Below are positions 62,753 to 64,000 of a stretch of 64,000 nucleotides of DNA, piece by piece; position 1 is the stretch's first letter, and each line of letters starts with the position of its first letter. The DNA lies in NCBI GenBank assembly GCA_913062555.1, contig CAJXVU010000006.1:51186-115185 (forward strand), written 5' to 3'. The translations under genes were made by a program, and so were the position numbers. Origin of the DNA: an uncultured Bacteroidota bacterium (GTDB taxonomy: Bacteria; Bacteroidota; Bacteroidia; Flavobacteriales; Flavobacteriaceae). Under the pieces are notes generated by a model. The model was not told the DNA's origin and made no database searches. It worked only from the letters and a program-made list of their open reading frames with translations.

Positions 62753-64000
62753 ATGAAAACCATTAAACTTGTAGTACTAACAATTGCTATATCGCTAAAC
62801 ACAGGCTATGCTCAAGAAAATAGTGCAAACGATGCTGGCCATCCAACTTTAGAAGATCGCTATTTTGGAGAAAAGCCACCGGGCTTAATTCCTAAACTTT
62901 TTGCTCCTAACATTGTCTCTCCAGAAGGGTTTTTTGAAGGTGGCAATTTTTCACCAGATATGAAGGAGTTCTATTTCTCTAGGAAAAATGGGAAATACGA
63001 AAAACGCACATTTTTTGTTATTCGATATGAAAATAATCGTTGGGGACACGAATCTGAGACCGATATAAAATGGCCACAATTCTCTGAGGATGGTACTATG
63101 ATATACGGTGGAAAGGAATATAGGGAACGAACTACCAATGGTTGGTCGGAACCCAAAAGTCAAGGAACATTCTTGAAAGACCAGGCACATGGTATCTCGC
63201 TTTCAGCAAATGGTACCTATTATTTTGGTTTTCGAGAAAAGGAAGGCAGGGGATATGGTTCTATCCGCTATTCACGCTTGATAAACGGCAAACGTGAAAA
63301 CCCAGTAAAAATGAGCAAGGCGATTAACACAGGAAGATTTATTGCCCATCCCTTCATTGCTCCAGATGAATCCTATTTAATGTGGGATTCTGAGAAAGAT
63401 GGCGGAAATGGTGGTAGCGACTGTTATATTAGTTTCAGGCAGAAAGATGGTTCATGGGGAGCAGCTATTAACTTGGGTGAACAAATAAATACAGCATCAG
63501 ATGAAAGTAGCCCAAGTGTAACACCCGATGGAAAATATTTAGGCTTTTCGAGGGGTGATTGGGTGGTTAAAAAAGATGGAAGTACCAATTGGGTAGGAAA
63601 AAGTTATTGGGTAGATGCTCAGATTATTGAGACCCTTAGGGCTAAATCATCGCCCTATACAATTGCTTATAATTCAATAGTAACCGGTTATGTAGAAATT
63701 TATTTAGGTGATGCAGAAGGTACATCAACTATTAAAAGTACAAATGCGAAAGGTGGCTACTTGGCTTGGTCTCCTGACGGAAAACAATTTGCTTTTTATC
63801 ACAAATATGATGACAGAAAAACATGGTCCATTCATACCATGAATATTGATGGTACGAATAGGCAGCGTTTAACTCATGAAAAAAACAAATGGGATAATTC
63901 ACCAGCATGGTCGCCTGATGGCTCAAAAATTGTTTTTGCAAGAGAATATTGGGATTCGGAAAAAAATTGGCATCCAGAAATTTGGATTATGAATGCAGAT
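62753..64000 (+). CDS. PD40/TolB-like propeller protein, partial (runs off the right edge)
   Basis: Absent from the ORF track because no stop occurs before base 64000. The frame from ATG 62753 is open for 416 codons and starts with signal peptide MKTIKLVVLTIAISLNTGYAQ. It has the same first 300 residues as the lipoproteins at 51007 and 51932 (FAPNIVSPEGFFEG, FSPDMKEFYFSRK, FIAPDESYLMWD, VTPDGKYLGFSRG, DAQIIETLR). The two paralogues end there, whereas this protein continues into TolB-like repeats (YLAWSPDGKQFAF, then SPAWSPDGSKIVFARE). It is 41 bases after the pseudo-beta-lactamase gene. Its end is not in the window. Confidence 0.85.
   Translation, partial: MKTIKLVVLTIAISLNTGYAQENSANDAGHPTLEDRYFGEKPPGLIPKLFAPNIVSPEGFFEGGNFSPDMKEFYFSRKNGKYEKRTFFVIRYENNRWGHESETDIKWPQFSEDGTMIYGGKEYRERTTNGWSEPKSQGTFLKDQAHGISLSANGTYYFGFREKEGRGYGSIRYSRLINGKRENPVKMSKAINTGRFIAHPFIAPDESYLMWDSEKDGGNGGSDCYISFRQKDGSWGAAINLGEQINTASDESSPSVTPDGKYLGFSRGDWVVKKDGSTNWVGKSYWVDAQIIETLRAKSSPYTIAYNSIVTGYVEIYLGDAEGTSTIKSTNAKGGYLAWSPDGKQFAFYHKYDDRKTWSIHTMNIDGTNRQRLTHEKNKWDNSPAWSPDGSKIVFAREYWDSEKNWHPEIWIMNAD

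Overview
Organism. The sequence is AT-rich and reads as a chromosome segment of a marine-type Flavobacteriaceae (Bacteroidota). This rests on: a fused LpxC-FabZ; the gene order lpxC/fabZ-lpxA-efp-lpxD-sucD; fused HisB and HisIE; start codons without Shine-Dalgarno sequences; promoters of the TAnnTTTG (-7) type; and many secreted beta-propeller proteins and LytTR/LytS-type two-component pairs. No rRNA, tRNA, CRISPR array, phage or intact insertion sequence was seen. I do not assign a genus.

Layout. 1-4.8 kb: conserved housekeeping block (end of lpxC/fabZ, lpxA, efp, a second lpxD-like gene, sucD, fabG). 4.9-7.8 kb: membrane VWA-like protein and a prohibitin-family protein. 7.8-15.4 kb: complete histidine operon hisGDCBHAF(IE), preceded by a recognisable attenuator (18-codon leader peptide with HHRHFH, antiterminator arm, intrinsic terminator) that is absent from the ORF track. 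15.4-19 kb: TruA-type pseudouridine synthase, DUF2461 protein, and a TetR/short-chain dehydrogenase pair sharing a palindromic operator. 19.1-26 kb: large secreted Asp-box propeller protein, LolA-like protein, SRAP (HMCES/YedK) DNA-crosslink protein, fused formiminotransferase-cyclodeaminase, thioesterase. 26-31 kb: leuCDAB with its own promoter and terminator. 31-37.9 kb: MscS channel, DUF3817 protein, an EF-G paralogue whose switch II histidine is missing, AraC regulator, M61-like metalloprotease. 38-45 kb: NHL-repeat protein of higher GC, AraC/SDR/OsmC group, FAD amine oxidase, cold-shock protein, J-domain/KTSC protein, secreted HExxH protein. 45-48 kb: thiE, a half-length DEAD-box protein, a TetR/GNAT pair with a 22-bp operator, and a remnant of rsgA. 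48-64 kb: accessory region with two similar modules, each a LytTR response regulator plus LytS-type kinase transcribed away from secreted proteins including PD40-propeller paralogues. Between them lie an MBL-fold enzyme, an orphan secreted protein flanked by imperfect direct repeats, and a three-gene operon (putative lipoprotein, radical SAM protein, fatty-acid-hydroxylase-like protein).

How they work together. The his and leu loci are full amino-acid biosynthesis operons. The attenuator would couple his transcription to histidyl-tRNA supply. The most promising material for an undescribed system is in 48-64 kb: the duplicated sensor/propeller modules (one containing a beta-lactamase-like protein that has lost its catalytic Ser and Lys) and the radical SAM/hydroxylase operon.

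Starts. Several ORF-track starts are too far upstream (hisG, hisB, hisIE, SRAP, both TetR-cluster genes at 17-18 kb, the 48.8 kb kinase) and have been corrected. Two real genes are cut by the window edges: lpxC/fabZ at the left and a PD40/TolB-like propeller gene at the right.
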